A stretch of DNA of 64,000 bases from Oegoconia quadripuncta (GCA_949316235.1 OX438748.1:27398836-27462835); one strand, 5' to 3'. Shown: positions 43,423 to 54,800, numbered from the stretch's first letter. Made by a program: numbers and translations. The notes: a model not told the origin generated them from the letters alone.

Positions 43423-46400
43423 TGATAAAATCTAACTCAAGTCAAAGTTTCTTTAGAAGGAAGAACGCCCATAACTCTAAACCTTCACTTGGTATGTGCA
43501 GATAATTTCGAAAGTATCTGTCTTTATTTCACCATCACAATATACCCTGAGGGACTCTAAAATTGAACCCGCACTCTTTTTACGGATTCCCTCGAGAGCT
43601 CTGTCAACGGGAGGAATTGACACTTCCTCCTGTAGTGTTAAAACAGGATAACGGCGTACTTCCTTACTGGGTAATTTAATTATATTGGAAGTGACGAGGT
43701 CAGTTTTCTAATTTTATTTTGTACAAGGGTACTGGATAAGGTTACCGTTTGCTCATCACCTTTATTATTATGGTTATGTGTAACAGTTATATCTCAATTG
43801 GATGTTAGTTATCTAGTCAATATATTCTTAGAAAATTATATAAGAACTATATTAAACTTCAATATTCAAGCATTTATCCAAAATACATGATATCTATCGT
43901 CTATGTATAAATATAGAGATATCGCTTTCGAATACATCTTTCTTATTTTATTTTATTTATTTGTGACTGTTTAATAAATTCACTTCCTCGTTATAACATT
44001 GTTGTGTCAATTTAATCTATTGGAAATAATACTAGGGTTTATTCACTTATCTGTCAGTCAGTATGTTCAAGCTACTACTGTCTCGGCAACAGAAATCATC
44101 GGTGGGAAACGAAATGGCACAACAAAATTAACACTCTAGGGAACCAAATATAATATTTTGCCATTTCAGAAATACTTACCTTAGAGATATTGCAATAACA
44201 TAAAGAAAATCATGTATGTGTAGCACAAGAATCGATACACACGTACACAGGCGCAATAGAGCACTCATTGTACAGACTCATTTTATGTTCAATTATCAGT
44301 ATTTTTTTTACTTTTATTGTTAATCCTTCTTTAGTCTTGCTGTATACAAAATCTTCGGACTTGGAGACTAAGCTCCCACAACACAGGGAATCTTAGGGTG
44401 GAAACCAATGCGCGTGGGAACTAGATATAATGTTAAGTGTAATAAAGACAAATTAAATTACTATTTTAAATAAATCACTTAATTTTGTTAACGTGTCTCA
44501 GTAGCGTTTTTATTTATATTGAAGACTAAATGAAGGAACAGATTATTAGCCACGTTTGTTTACAATCGGCTAATCCGTTTCGAGGATATTTCATTTTCAA
44601 CAATACAAAAAACATTGATTCGGGGGTTTTCTAAATTTTAAATTTATAGTAATTTAATGTCGATTTACAGTGTCAGATCTTTATTGTATTAGCATTAAGG
44701 TTTATTTTGTTCATTATGAAGATTAATGACTATATTTTATTGCTAACTACACAAGCTGACTTCCAATACGACTACCAGGATAACATTAAATCGAGAAGCA
44801 AAAAGCAAATAACGTTAAACGGTAATCCCTACCAGTTCGCAGCGTGATTTCAAATTTCCTTCACAACCTACTCCCATACTCTATTGACATCATGCACACA
44901 AGTTAGTTACGACACCCGAGGGTGTAGAAACTCGAACAGTTAATTAATTAATCCGTATCCCCTATCGGGCTAACTCCTTCACAATATGCGGAGGCTTTTA
45001 CCCGGGCAAAACTATTGGGTATTTCAATAAAGGAATTAGCGATTGGTGGGTTCGTTAAGCTCTAAATACTATTAGAGATAAAGCCTGGTGTCGCACTTAC
45101 GTGCAAGGTCTTTCAAGGTGATCGAGGTCCACGGAAAATGAGTTTTCCCAAAATTTTAATACTTAAATTGAAAATTTAAAAATATCCCGAAAGGTGATAT
45201 CATCTATGTACAAAGCAAATGTGTTAAAGCTCAAATCTTTGAAACGGCTTAACTGATTTCGACCAATATAAACCATTTCGCATACACCAGCTTTTGAAGA
45301 AAAAACCGTTTTTAATTCGGATAAGCTGTTTTAGTACTGCAAATCCACAGGCAGACAAAACCATAAAACTTATAATAACCATTATTTGTGTCGATGGTTG
45401 ATGAAAATTGTGAACTCTCGTTTTAGTTCAAATCTATTGTTCACTTTGTCCCATTCCTCTCTGGCCACAGGAAAATTGAAACTATTTGTACTTTATTATG
45501 CTAATAGTATTAGTTTTTTAATTTTTTTAGTTCTAGTGGGCGATTTTCTGATCGCATAGTAAGGTGGTTCAAAGTGGCTCGAAAGATGGCGCTAACAGAT
45601 GGGGCCTCTTATTTCTTACATTTTAATTTAATTTCTACGTTGTCCAGAGCCACGCCTAAACTTAAAAACAAAAATATATGTAAAAAAAAAATCGTTAGCC
45701 ATTGGAAAGTCGCCCATACTGTCTTTGGTGGCAGCAAGTACTCTACAGGGGGGGACTGAAAATCAGCAACACTGCTGAGTCCCTACCCATTCATCACAAT
45801 ACTGTGGTTCTCGATTCTATGTATGCTTGTGTTTTTTCTTTTTTGTGATGAATAAATACCTTTTATTTATTATTTATTATTTTTTATAAATCACCTTCCA
45901 ATGTCTCGGAAGTGAAGACTCTCAGCGTCACATGCTGTTGAAAAGGCCTGGTCAAATAATTAAAAAAAAAATAATCAATAAAAGTAAATAATCTACAATA
46001 AAAATAAATCTGTGTGTTAAACTTACCTTTAGGGTTCGATCGACGTCCGTGTTTTCATCTTAGGTTCCAGGTGTAGTCTACTTTTAGACTGCAACTTATG
46101 CTGAAATGGAGACCTACTTTGACATCACTTTGCGACACCGAAAATTAATTCTAAGGACTGTCTATAAGTGAAACATTATTTTTATTACTATAAATTACCG
46201 TATGAGATAGAAGTACCTATCCTTTTTACTCACTATATGCATTGTATTACGATAACCGATTATTTTTATCTCATATGTTCCCAATTTCACTGTGTTCATG
46301 GTTATTTTCACATTTATAAATGTGTGTGTCGCTAAATGGGTCAAATAAACGATTCTTATTCTTTAATAGCAGAAAGAGATAGTGGCTCCTACCGACTTAT

Positions 46401-46889
46401 ACTTTGCTGAATGTCTCATCCGCACTGTTTAATTTATCTGAAATATCCCTAATAAATACCTATCATCACACCCCAAGAAAATTTGACCAATAAAAACACT
46501 TTTACTTAATTGGCAACACCCAAAGCTGAGTCTCGAATAGCCAAATAACCTTTAAAGTTGGTCCGTTGATCCTGCCCATAGTTCGGAGCCGTGCCAAGCA
46601 TTAATCTTGTCAAGTCTCCGCAGTAGTTGAATGAGTATTGATTGCTATACCTCACCTCCAATTGACTTGTAGCCGGGCTCTCACCGGAAATTGTTGAGGG
46701 AGAGATAACTTTGGCTTCCTTCCATCTATGTGCTCCTAGTACTTATATTCGTTCTAGTAACGTATGGTGGTATCTATGAGTGGCCATTTTTATGACTCAG
46801 GTAAAAATGAGGGAGTGGGTTGAAAGAACATTTAAGTTTTTATAAATTTAATATTTAGAAAACACCCGAAAACATTGATGGAGCAATGA
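43423..46889. other. Unassigned sequence
   Basis: The largest stretch without a supported feature. No gene, SINE or LINE end recognised. The 61-aa plus frame at 45574-45759 (ARKMALTDGASYFLHF) is not assignable. Poly(A/T)-rich patches near 45860-45970 could be old tails. Confidence 0.4.
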
Positions 46890-47230
46890 TTAAATCGCCC
46901 AAGTAGACGGGACCAAAAGATAGTGTTAAAAGCTAAATGTCTTCGAACCGGCTTAATCGATTTCCATCAAACATGGCTAAGAACGTATACCCGGGGACAA
47001 TCTTAAATATAAAAAAATATATAAAATCTCAAATCGGATCACGCATTACTCAGATATCAAATAAAACCGATTTATATGTCTTCATCCCGTCTAATCTTAC
47101 TCAAATAATAAAACCGGAAAAATTGGACCACTAATTATTGAGATAGGTCCATCCGGACAGACTGAACACACACACAAATACACATATCGCTGTGAAACAC
47201 GTACGACCCATAGTTTTTCGTCGAGGGTTA
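46890..47230 (+). repeat. Repeat O, copy
   Basis: AAAAGCTAAATGTCTTCGAA, CCGGCTTAATCGATTTCCAT, CAAACATGGCTAAGAACGTA, TCCGGACAGACTGAACACAC, ending TTTTTCGTCGAGGGTTAA. It gives the outer end of the family and matches one arm of the palindromic copy at 50895-51560. Confidence 0.65.
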
Positions 47231-47789
47231 AAAATTTACTTTTTGCGACGTTTCGAACATCGGTATACTTAGGTTAGTTTAAAGTAAATAGGTACACATT
47301 TTTACCCGAGCTACGTAACATAAGTCTCTCTTAAAGATAAGCTCACTTTTGTACAATATTTCTTACCTACTGCTTAGTACATGTTTCTATTTATTTCTCT
47401 GTAAAATGAAGAATAAAGAAATAATTCACAGATACCTATACTACTCACCACAAATACCTAAGTACCTCAGGGTAAAAGAGTAACAATGAAGATGAACATT
47501 CAAACTTGTTCAAGCAAAAACACAAATGGTTATTTGTATCTCATTAGCTCTTTCTTGGAACACCGTATTGTGTTTGCTGGAAAACTCCAGTAAAATGTTT
47601 TACTTAAAAATATCTAGAAATATTGCATCAAAGGAAGAAAGTAGGTATAGCGCAAGTATATATTTTCTTAGTAGGCTGGCAATGTACCATCTCCTCATCT
47701 AGTTCAAATCTAATGTTACTAAGCTTCTATGCCCCTGTAGTTAAATTAGCAATTATTCTGTCGATAGGGAATTTGCAATAATCGCCACG
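47231..47789. other. Unassigned sequence
   Basis: Nothing recognised. Confidence 0.4.
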
Positions 47790-48043
47790 ATGGGCAGCGG
47801 TGGTGATTGCAGACTTCGAGGGCTTTAGGCCAGTGACGCTACTATCCATCACTGTACCAAGATATTCAAAACCCTCGTCCTATCCATTAGAAGCCTTGTA
47901 CGACACCAACGGGGTGTATAATGGGTTGGTTCTATTCAACTCTACCGAAAACCCACAGGGCTACCGATCGGTCTGGAAATCTATGGGGGATGGCAGATCT
48001 AAGTTCAGCAGTGGACGTCCTTTGGCTGATATGATGATGATGA
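47790..48043 (+). pseudogene. RTE-like LINE 3' end, plus strand
   Basis: Contains GGGGGATGGCAGATCTAAGT, TCAGCAGTGGACGTCCTTTG, GCTGATATGATGATGATGA, the usual RTE ending (Q-Q-W..VDVLWLI then TGA repeats). The 86-aa frame covers it partly. The sequence upstream is strongly diverged. Confidence 0.65.
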
Positions 48044-48047
48044 AGCA

Positions 48048-48460
48048 ATTATTTTTATGATCATAAAATCAGCTAAAGGAGGTAGACCAGTTTCCAAATC
48101 CACCTTGGCCTGCACCCAGCGTCTTACTGCAAGCTTTGTCAGGTAGAATTTTGTGGTTGGATGTCATACATTGCGCTTGCCGGTGCTTGAAGTGTGGACT
48201 CCAAGAACCGGCAAGCGCAATGTATGACGTCCAACCTCAACGTGTATCAGTAACTACTAGGAGTCATGAGCCCTACCCAGAGCCCATTGCAACTTTCTAA
48301 GGGCTACATCGGTAACAAACGGTCTTCTCCGGATCTTTTCATTCCTGATTCGACCTCGTAGTGAAAAACAGAGCATCGCCCTCTCCATAGCTCGTTGTGT
48401 GATCTTCAGCTTTCTTTTGAGGTCCAGAGCCGGAGACCATGTTTCAGTGTCATAAGTCAC
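48048..48460 (-). pseudogene. RTE-like LINE C-terminal fragment, minus strand
   Basis: Minus frame KRKLKITQRAMERAMLCFSL, RGRIRNEKIRRRPFVTDVAL, RKLQWALGRAHDS, then RTGKRNV-type sequence beyond a rearrangement. It lies tail to tail with the copy ending at 48043. A 30-bp inverted repeat (48155-48184 and 48207-48236) disrupts its ACCGGCAAGCGCAA segment. Confidence 0.78.
48155..48236. repeat. 30-bp inverted repeat inside RTE fragment
   Basis: Arms 48155-48184 and 48207-48236 match at 29 of 30 bp around a 22-nt spacer. Both arms are the same RTE segment (CCGGCAAGCGCAATGTATGA), once inverted, so this is a local inverted duplication. Confidence 0.85.
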
Positions 48461-49204
48461 CAGACATTGATGTATTTGGACGAGAAAACAAATGTAAGTT
48501 CATTGTAGCTCTATGTTTACGAGCCTCCTGATCAAAATAATCTGTATAAGTGGTCCGCCCACGACCGACTTTTTGTAGGACCGATACTACTAGTGTGAAT
48601 ACTTTAAAAAAATTTCTCATATCTTTGTTCATCTTTGTTCCTGTAACAGCATTATCATCATCATCAACCCACACTTGTCGCAAAACGATGATAATTCTAG
48701 CAACAAAAACTTTTCTATTATCAAATCAGATATTCGAAGCTTTGCTTCAAAACCCGCTCTTCAATGGTAAACCAGAGCCAAGGTGCGGTAGATAAACTTG
48801 TTATTCCTCCGTAGTCTAAAATGTAAATGACCCTAATGATGCAACGAGAGAACAAGACCGCGTAAAGTTACAAAAGGGCCGCTCCAATTGATCTCAAACA
48901 CACCGCAAAACGACTCTCAACTTCTCTGTAAAAAGTATTCGCAGTGAATGCTAAAACAATTGAAATCCAAAGTAAATAAAATCTAGAATTTTCCGTGCGG
49001 TTGCTAGACCGCAGTTCAGCTAAAGTAGCAACGATGAACTCGAGGAAAATTACCTTTTATGTACAGTCGAACTTAGAAGTTGAACCAATACAAATTTTCA
49101 GTTTTTCTGTACACTAAACTTTCTGCTAAACACTCTACGCTTAATATTTCAAAACGACATTAGCGTCCAGTAATATCAACAATCGCTGGATATTATTTTT
49201 AGCG
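48461..49204. other. Unassigned sequence
   Basis: Nothing recognised. Confidence 0.4.
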
Positions 49205-49450
49205 TCTGACGAAAAACCACAGGTGTTATGTGTTTGACAGCGTGCCTGTGTCCAGTCTTTATCTGGATGCATATTTGTTGTCCGATTTGAATTCGCTTTT
49301 TTTTGTAATAAATTAAAGATTTAGAGAGACCCCAAGAGCTAATCTCATAATCATATTATCTAGGTATACACACAACTGTGTTAAAAGTTAAATATCATCG
49401 AAACGCCTTAACCGATTTTCACCACACGAGGCTTATAATCTGTCTAGTCT
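49205..49450. repeat. Repeat O fragments, inverted pair
   Basis: 49205-49270 (GACGAAAAACCACAGGTGTT, GTGTCCAGTCTTTATCTGGA) is the minus-oriented end. 49370-49450 (GTGTTAAAAGTTAAATATCA, TCGAAACGCCTTAACCGATT, TTCACC) is in plus orientation. Confidence 0.55.
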
Positions 49451-50396
49451 ATAAGTTAAGATATAAAATTTAAATTAAAAATAAATATAATATTGAAAAA
49501 GTCATTATTTATAACTACAGACAAAAAAGTGCAAGGAGAAAAAATTACCCCTTGATTTGAAGGCGGAGTAATCTTTATATAATTGAAATTGTTACATTGT
49601 ACGCAGTATCCCTGCTAATAATTTATAAAGTACACTGTCTAGGGATTTTTGAGATTCAGGTTGTTAATATTGTTTTGTAAAATGGCAAACGGTATTTATA
49701 TGTGAGTGTACTTTTTTATCGTCATATTGTAACAGTTTTTTTTTCTATTTTTGTTCCTCACACTGATAAGTGTATATGGGAACGCGCCTGACTGTGTTGT
49801 TATTTTTAAAACCTAAGTTAAGTTAAGTAAGGTAAGTGAGAGGGGTTGCACTGAACACCAGCGCTGTCAAGTGACATACGACATGGCAGCAAATACTGAC
49901 GTCCAATCCTCTTTGCTACAAATACGTTTAAATATGCATAATGAAAACCTACGAAATTTTCTGTATTTGTTGGCAATAAATACTTTTTCTGTCTTTCATT
50001 AATGGAAATTTGTGTTTAGAGAATTTTGTAAATTTTGATCCTGTTTTCAACTTTTGAGTTCGACTGTACCCACTACTTTGCAGCTAAACATTATTGCTAG
50101 ACGCGGTTTCTGCTGCCGCTGTCGACAGCGCTATTTTTTTGGATGGAGCGATTTTTTTAGTTGTTTTGCTGAGTGTAACAAGACAAGTTAATGTATTGGA
50201 AAGGGCATTACAGATTTTACGGTAATGTAAATCACGTTTCTAGCTTCTTAGCAGGTGTGACTATTTCTTAACTCTAATTGTAACCTGCGATGTATAGAGC
50301 GGTATTAGAAGTTTGAACCTTTTGTCTATCTGTGGTATCGTAGTGTTGAAACGGTTGAATACGCTTTCTTCTGGTCGTTAAATAATATATTCATTA
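49451..50396. other. Unassigned sequence
   Basis: Nothing recognised. Confidence 0.4.
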
Positions 50397-50590
50397 CTAG
50401 TCTTCCTCGCACAGCTTCATCACGGAAATTTGTTTATCCCGTGGAAACTACTCACTTTATCAGGATTACAAATATATTATATCTTAATCCAGGGTATTCA
50501 TCCAAATCCGTTCATCAGTTCCGCCGTGATTGAGCAACAAACAAACAAACAAATATCCAAACTTTCGCATTTATAATATTACTTAGAGTA
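50397..50590 (-). repeat. Repeat P, copy 5
   Basis: Minus strand; CTAGTCTTCCTCGCACAGCT, CACGGAAATTTGTTTATCCC, CTTAATCCAGGGTATTCATC, GATTGAGCAACAAACAAACA, CTTTCGCATTTATAATATTA. Confidence 0.78.
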
Positions 50591-50894
50591 GTTAGATATA
50601 GTTAGCTTTAGCCGAAGTGCAAAACGGGAGTATTCCATCCTCGCCATCTTTTTTGTGTTCCAAAGAGTTTGCGACAAAAGAATTGTTTCTCAGCAGCGAA
50701 ATCTTTTCTGACTAAGGGATTTTCGCGCTGAATTTTAAAAGAGGAAACAAAATAATTGTAGCATTCATCAGACACAACTTATCAGTGTTTCAACAAGGAA
50801 GTTTGCGTCGTTAATTTTGTCGACGCCCCGCCCGCTTCCGTCGTTGCTTTCGGCTGGGCCTTTACTTTAAACCATCTATACAGTATCTGATTTT
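50591..50894. other. Unassigned, GC-richer island
   Basis: GGGAGTATTCCATCCTCGCC, TTTGCGACAAAAGAATTGTT, CGACGCCCCGCCCGCTTCCG. Less AT-rich than its surroundings, no ORF and no repeat partner seen in the window. Confidence 0.4.
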
Positions 50895-51560
50895 TTTAAC
50901 CACCAACAAAAGCGACGAGTGTTTTGTATGTGTGTGTGTGTCAAGTTTTTGTCTGTACGTGTCTCAGTAATGCGTGGTTTTATATGAAAAGCTAAAGGGG
51001 ACAGGTTCTTAGCCATGTTAGGTGGAAATCGGTTACACCGTTTCGAAGATACTTAATATTTATCCGTTTCGAAGATATTTAATATTTATCCGGGTTTGGT
51101 GTATTTCGATGATATCATAATCATTGGACGGTTTTCTATTTTTTTTTTTAAATATTTACGATTAAACCCTTGATACGTTCTTAGACATGCATGGCGGAAA
51201 TCGGTTTAACCGTTTCGTAGATATTCAGCATTTAACACTATCTTTTGCTCATCAATTTAAGTTCATTCATTTTCATCAAACATGTTTAAAAACGTATCTC
51301 CGGGTTTTAAATACTTTTATATGGAAAATTTTGAAAACCTTCGAAAGGCATGATATCATGTAAACACACCAAATACTGTGTTAAAACTAAATATCTTCGA
51401 AATAACTTAACCGATTTTCATCAAACATGGTTAAGAAAATGTACCATCGTTTAGTCTTTCATAAAAAAAAAACGCACTGAAATCGTACCAAGCATTACTA
51501 AGATACGTTCGGACAACGACTGGATGCACACAACGCCGTCGTTTTTCGTCGTGTCCGATT
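50895..51560. mobile_element. Repeat O, long palindromic copy
   Basis: The left end (CGACGAGTGTTTTGTATG, 50914 on) is minus-oriented and the right end (CGTCGTTTTTCGTCGTGTCC, to 51556) plus-oriented, so the unit is a long inverted repeat. ACCG-TTTCGAAGATA on the left and TATCTTCGAAA-AACTTAACCG on the right mirror each other; GATGATATCATAATC and GGCATGATATCATG also recur. A 26-bp tandem duplication lies at 51038-51089. No coding capacity. Confidence 0.55.
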
Positions 51561-51561
51561 T

Positions 51562-51650
51562 CATCATTCAAACATATGCTAGCTGGATTCGCAGCCGAGA
51601 TCTTTTAGTATAGCAGTCAGGATTTCTAACCACTACGCCAAAGAGGTCGT
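51562..51650 (-). repeat. SINE B, head fragment
   Basis: Minus strand; TTCATCATTCAAACATATGC, GATTCGCAGCCGAGATCTTT, TAGTATAGCAGTCAGGATTT, CTACGCCAAAGAGGTCG. B box degenerate. Confidence 0.75.
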
Positions 51651-51690
51651 CTTTTCTTTAAACTATATATCTTAACTATATATATTACAT

Positions 51691-51966
51691 AATCTTATTC
51701 CACCGTCGGCCTTCCATCTTCGGACCACTAGGCATGGGGAGGGATTCCACCCTTATATAGTATATATACCGAACATTCGCAGTAAGAAGTTCGATTCTTC
51801 ATTCATAATCCGAACAGCCAAGGCATGGAACTCTATAACCTTGGGATCTTTAAGAGCAGAGTGAATAGGCATTTGCTGGGATCGCGTGCTTCATCTTCGA
51901 CCACATCGTCACTTTCCATCAGGTGAGATTGTGATCAATCGCGAATCCAGTAAATATAAAAAAAAA
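51691..51966 (+). pseudogene. CR1-like LINE C-terminus with 3' UTR and tail
   Basis: Begins CTTATTCCACCGTCGGCCTT (LIPPSAFHLRTTRHGEGFHP-like), then GNSITLGSLRAE-type and NRHLLGSRASSSTTSS. The 3' UTR is CATCTTCGACCACATCGTCA, CTTTCCATCAGGTGAGATTG, TGATCAATCGCGAATCCAGT plus poly(A). This 3' end gives the best match to the SINE A tail. Confidence 0.78.
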
Positions 51967-51989
51967 TCTGTAAAACAATAACTATATAA

Positions 51990-52040
51990 GTATTAAAAAA
52001 CCAAAAGACCCGACAGTTTATTTTGTATTTTGCAGACGCC
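51990..52040 (+). repeat. Short repeat R
   Basis: AGTATTAAAAAACCAAAAGA, CCCGACAGTTTATTTTGTAT, TTTGCAGACGCC. Shared with 40515-40560 and 55634-55695. A short lepidopteran repeat of unknown class. Confidence 0.55.
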
Positions 52041-52139
52041 CTCTTGATTTATTTATCCATAAAATGTATCCTATGACATTTCAGGGGCTCTACCGCCTAA
52101 TTGAAATATATATAGCGATAGCAATGCACTGTCTGTCCT

Positions 52140-52500
52140 TGACATTATGTTACGATATGACAAAGATACTATAAAACAGTAACTTATTAAGAAAGCATAT
52201 TATAAAATATCAGATTATTTAGATGATAAACATTCATGGACATAACCAGCCCGTTCGCATAACCAGGCTATTTCACAATTAATAATGAAATAATATAATA
52301 TAAAATAATAATAATAATTTTGTAATATAAAAACCTTTTTTTAATAAAGAGCAACCTTTTTTTTCTTGCTTGTTCTTCTCAGGGGAAAATAGCTTTTTGA
52401 ACAAGCAGTAGCTTTAAAAATGTAAAATTGACTATTTTAAGTGTACCCAGTGTACCTACGAAATTAAGCATTTTTGATTTTGATTTGATTTGACTGATAG
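52140..52500 (+). mobile_element. LINE D, ORF C-terminus and 3' UTR
   Basis: Plus-strand counterpart of 6003-6360. KDTIKQ, stop, LIKKAYYKISDYLDDKHSWT, stop near 52240. The 3' UTR has CCAGGCTATTTCACAATTAA, TTTCTTGCTTGTTCTTCTCA, CCTTTTTGAACAAGCAGTAG-like and GTGTACCTACGAAATTAAGC blocks and a TTTGATTTTGATTTGATTTG tail. An in-frame stop replaces K. Confidence 0.78.
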
Positions 52501-52564
52501 TACCTACATTAACGTCATAAACAATAACAATTCCCAAAGTAATTGAGTTAGGCAGTCTGACTGC

Positions 52565-52683
52565 GGGTATCAAGACGAATGTAATGACATCATTATGCTA
52601 TAGGATGCGCCAAAGGAACGGACATACATACATATATACTCTCGAAAAACATTACCCTCCGTTCTTGGGCAGTCGGGTAAAAA
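52565..52683 (+). repeat. Dispersed repeat Q, copy 2
   Basis: GTATCAAGACGAATGTAATG, AGGATGCGCCAAAGGAACGG, ACTCTCGAAAAACATTACCC, TCCGTTCTTGGGCAGTCGGG. As 41165-41300. Confidence 0.65.
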
Positions 52684-53221
52684 GACACTTCCATTTATAC
52701 TAAGACATACGGTAGATTTATATTCAAACCGTATTATTCACATGACTAAATCAGAACGTATGTAAGCACCTTAACACCATGATTTACCGCCTTGAACGTT
52801 ACCTAACAGCTTATGCCTAAGCAGTAAAGATTAGAACTGAATTATGTTCGGTAGTGAATTATTAATCCAAGTGAGTGAGAGTTATACATGCATAATTTCT
52901 GTTGCACCTCATTGTAATCCATTTAATTGAAAGTTTACATAATATATTTGTCATAGGCAGATTGTTGAATTAGCCACAGTGTGACCATCTTTAAACTCTA
53001 GATCCTGCCTTACTTTGGTTAAAAACATGCCAAATCCGAGATTTCGACATTTGATTTTATTTTATGTTATGTAATTTACCTAATGCACCTCAGATTTTGT
53101 AATGTAGAAGACTATAGGTTAACACTTAATGTAATATTTTAAGAGTACATGAGCTACTTATGTAATTTATGTAAGCAGCTGTTTGTCTCTCAAATAAATA
53201 AATAAAAACAGCTTTTCAAGT
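52684..53221. other. Unassigned sequence
   Basis: Nothing recognised; CTCAAATAAATAAATAAA near 53190 looks like an old retroposon tail. Confidence 0.4.
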
Positions 53222-53330
53222 CCCCACCGTTGAGGCACATCCTTCTCTTACTGGGGGAGAGTATGGACCATAATAGACCATGCGGTCCCAGTGCGGATTG
53301 GTGGATTGATGCTGACATCAAGTCTATCTG
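53222..53330 (-). repeat. SINE E 3' fragment
   Basis: CCCACCGTTGAGGCACATCC, GGAGAGTATGGACCATAATA, GACCATGCGGTCCCAGTGCG. The inverse of the SINE E tail, abutting the 28-bp hairpin. Confidence 0.5.
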
Positions 53331-53390
53331 CTTCAAAACAATGACTATCAGGTCTAGTCTGAACTAGACCTGATAGTCATTGTTTTGAAG
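53331..53390. repeat. Perfect 28-bp hairpin, 4-nt loop CTGA
   Basis: Arms 53331-53358 and 53363-53390 are exact reverse complements (CTTCAAAACAATGACTATCA.. and its inverse) with only CTGA between. It starts where the SINE E similarity ends. Confidence 0.92.
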
Positions 53391-53422
53391 CCGCCCCTGT
53401 AGGCTACAGTTTTTGCTAAAGG

Positions 53423-53480
53423 TTGCCTCCAATTGAAAACAACCGTAGTCGCGCAGCCGCATTCATTTTCAATCATTCGG
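53423..53480 (+). repeat. 5S-derived SINE flank fragment
   Basis: TGCCTCCAATTGAAAACAAC is the inverse of 27025-27047. GTAGTCGCGCAGCCGCATTC, ATTTTCAATCA resembles the 5' flank of the 5S-derived SINE at 33515-33542. The 5S core is absent. Confidence 0.4.
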
Positions 53481-53489
53481 ATTACGATA

Positions 53490-53769
53490 CAACGGTCGCG
53501 CGTTTGATCCCCAGCGGGGTATATGTTTAAGTACTTGGTTTGGTTGGTGGTAGGGCATTTTAAATGTCTGCCTGGCTAGCTACCACCATCTTATCTAAAT
53601 CTGCCGCCAAGCAGAAATGATATTTGTGTTCCGGTTGTCAGAGATAAGATAGCCAGTCCCCCAAATGTGTTGGGGTCTCCGGGTCAGTTCTTCCACCTTC
53701 GGCCTCATCGTCACTTAACATCAGGTGTGATTGAGGTAAAGTATGAACACGTCGTGCATAAAAAAAAAA
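53490..53769 (+). repeat. SINE A, 5'-eroded head
   Basis: Plus strand; GGTCGCGCGTTTGATCCCCA (B box degenerate), CTTGGTTTGGTTGGTGGTAG, GTTCCGGTTGTCAGAGATAA, CTTCCACCTTCGGCCTCATC, CACGTCGTGCATA plus poly(A). Confidence 0.88.
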
Positions 53770-53945
53770 TCAGTAGGTACAGCCCATCGCTGGGAAAATC
53801 TTGTATGGTGTGCATCAGTATATTAAGCTTTCATTTATTTATTTATTCTATTTGTTGATTATACCCTATATAATTTTATTGTTGTTCTTCTATTTTGGTT
53901 GTATGTACTGTAGAGTGAATAAATGTTTTTATCTATATATCTATC
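53770..53945 (+). repeat. Dispersed repeat I, copy 2
   Basis: Starts at the end of the SINE A poly(A): CAGTAGGTACAGCCCATCGC, TGGGAAAATCTTGT, ATTTATTTATTTATTCTATT, CTTCTATTTTGGTTGTATGT, GAATAAATG, then TATC repeats. Confidence 0.6.
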
Positions 53946-53951
53946 TATCTA

Positions 53952-54003
53952 ATTAATAAAGTCAAGCAACGTATGGCGCTGTCACTCCTTGGATACGCTA
54001 AAT
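53952..54003 (+). repeat. 5S-derived SINE, truncated copy 4
   Basis: ATAAAGTCAAGCAACGTATG, GCGCTGTCACTCCTTGGATA matches 5S box A to box C as in copy 1, then diverges. Confidence 0.55.
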
Positions 54004-54224
54004 ATTCGATTAAACATGAAATTCACAAAATATTGTGATTAACTATTTGCTAGACCACTCGTCTCCTGGTATCCTGTACCAAACTACAAAAGTTGGGAAT
54101 AAAAATTTACACTAAACTTATTTTGCAGTTCCATTTGCAATTTTTCCTGAATATTGGTGAAAGTTAAACGAGTTTTGCGATGGAAATTAAGTTGAATCTT
54201 GCTACAAAAATCGATATGATCAAA

Positions 54225-54320
54225 GTACATACATTCATACATAGCCTTGCACCTTTATCCCAAATGGGGTGGTCAGAGATATCCCAAGATGTCTTAGACA
54301 TTATGCTCCTGAATCTCTTA
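54225..54320 (+). repeat. Dispersed repeat G, copy 3
   Basis: TACATTCATACATAGCCTTG, CACCTTTATCCCAAATGGGG, TGGTCAGAGATATCCCAAGA. Shares the GGTCAGAGATATCCCAA core with copies 1 and 2. Confidence 0.45.
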
Positions 54321-54349
54321 AGCGCGGCAATTGAATCATGATGTTGTTG

Positions 54350-54560
54350 TTAACTCCCGACGAAAAACGACGGGTATTGTGTTGGACGGCGTCGTGTGTT
54401 TGTCGGTCCAGTTTTGTCCTGGTGTATCTTAGTAATCCTTAGATCTGAGTGCGTTTTTTTTTTAAAGGCAGAGGACAGTTTATTAGCACTGTTTAATGAA
54501 AATTGGTTAAGCCGTTTCGAAGATATTTAGCTTTTAATACAGTTGTTTTGTGTCTTTGGA
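54350..54560 (-). repeat. Repeat O fragment
   Basis: AACTCCCGACGAAAAACGAC, GGGTATTGTGTTGGACGGCG, GGTCCAGTTTTGTCCTGGTG, TTAAGCCGTTTCGAAGATAT, TTAGC. Minus orientation. Confidence 0.62.
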
Positions 54561-54744
54561 TCATATTATAGTCTTTCGGAGGTTTTCAAAATTTTCATTT
54601 AGTTCTTCCATAAACGTAGAAAAACTAACTAATAAATTCTTTTGCCTTGTACGACATTATTAACACAATATATCTAGTACGTTAAGGGTATACTTTTAGC
54701 TGCAGCTGACTGTACGTAGAGCGGCGCGCCGCAGCTTATATTCA

Positions 54745-54800
54745 TACATACATACATATCCAAAAAACATTACGCTCCTTCCTGGAGCAGTCGGGTAAAC
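54745..54800 (+). repeat. Dispersed repeat Q, fragment
   Basis: CATACATACATATCCAAAAA, ACATTACGCTCCTTCCTGGA, GCAGTCGGGTAAAC. Confidence 0.55.
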
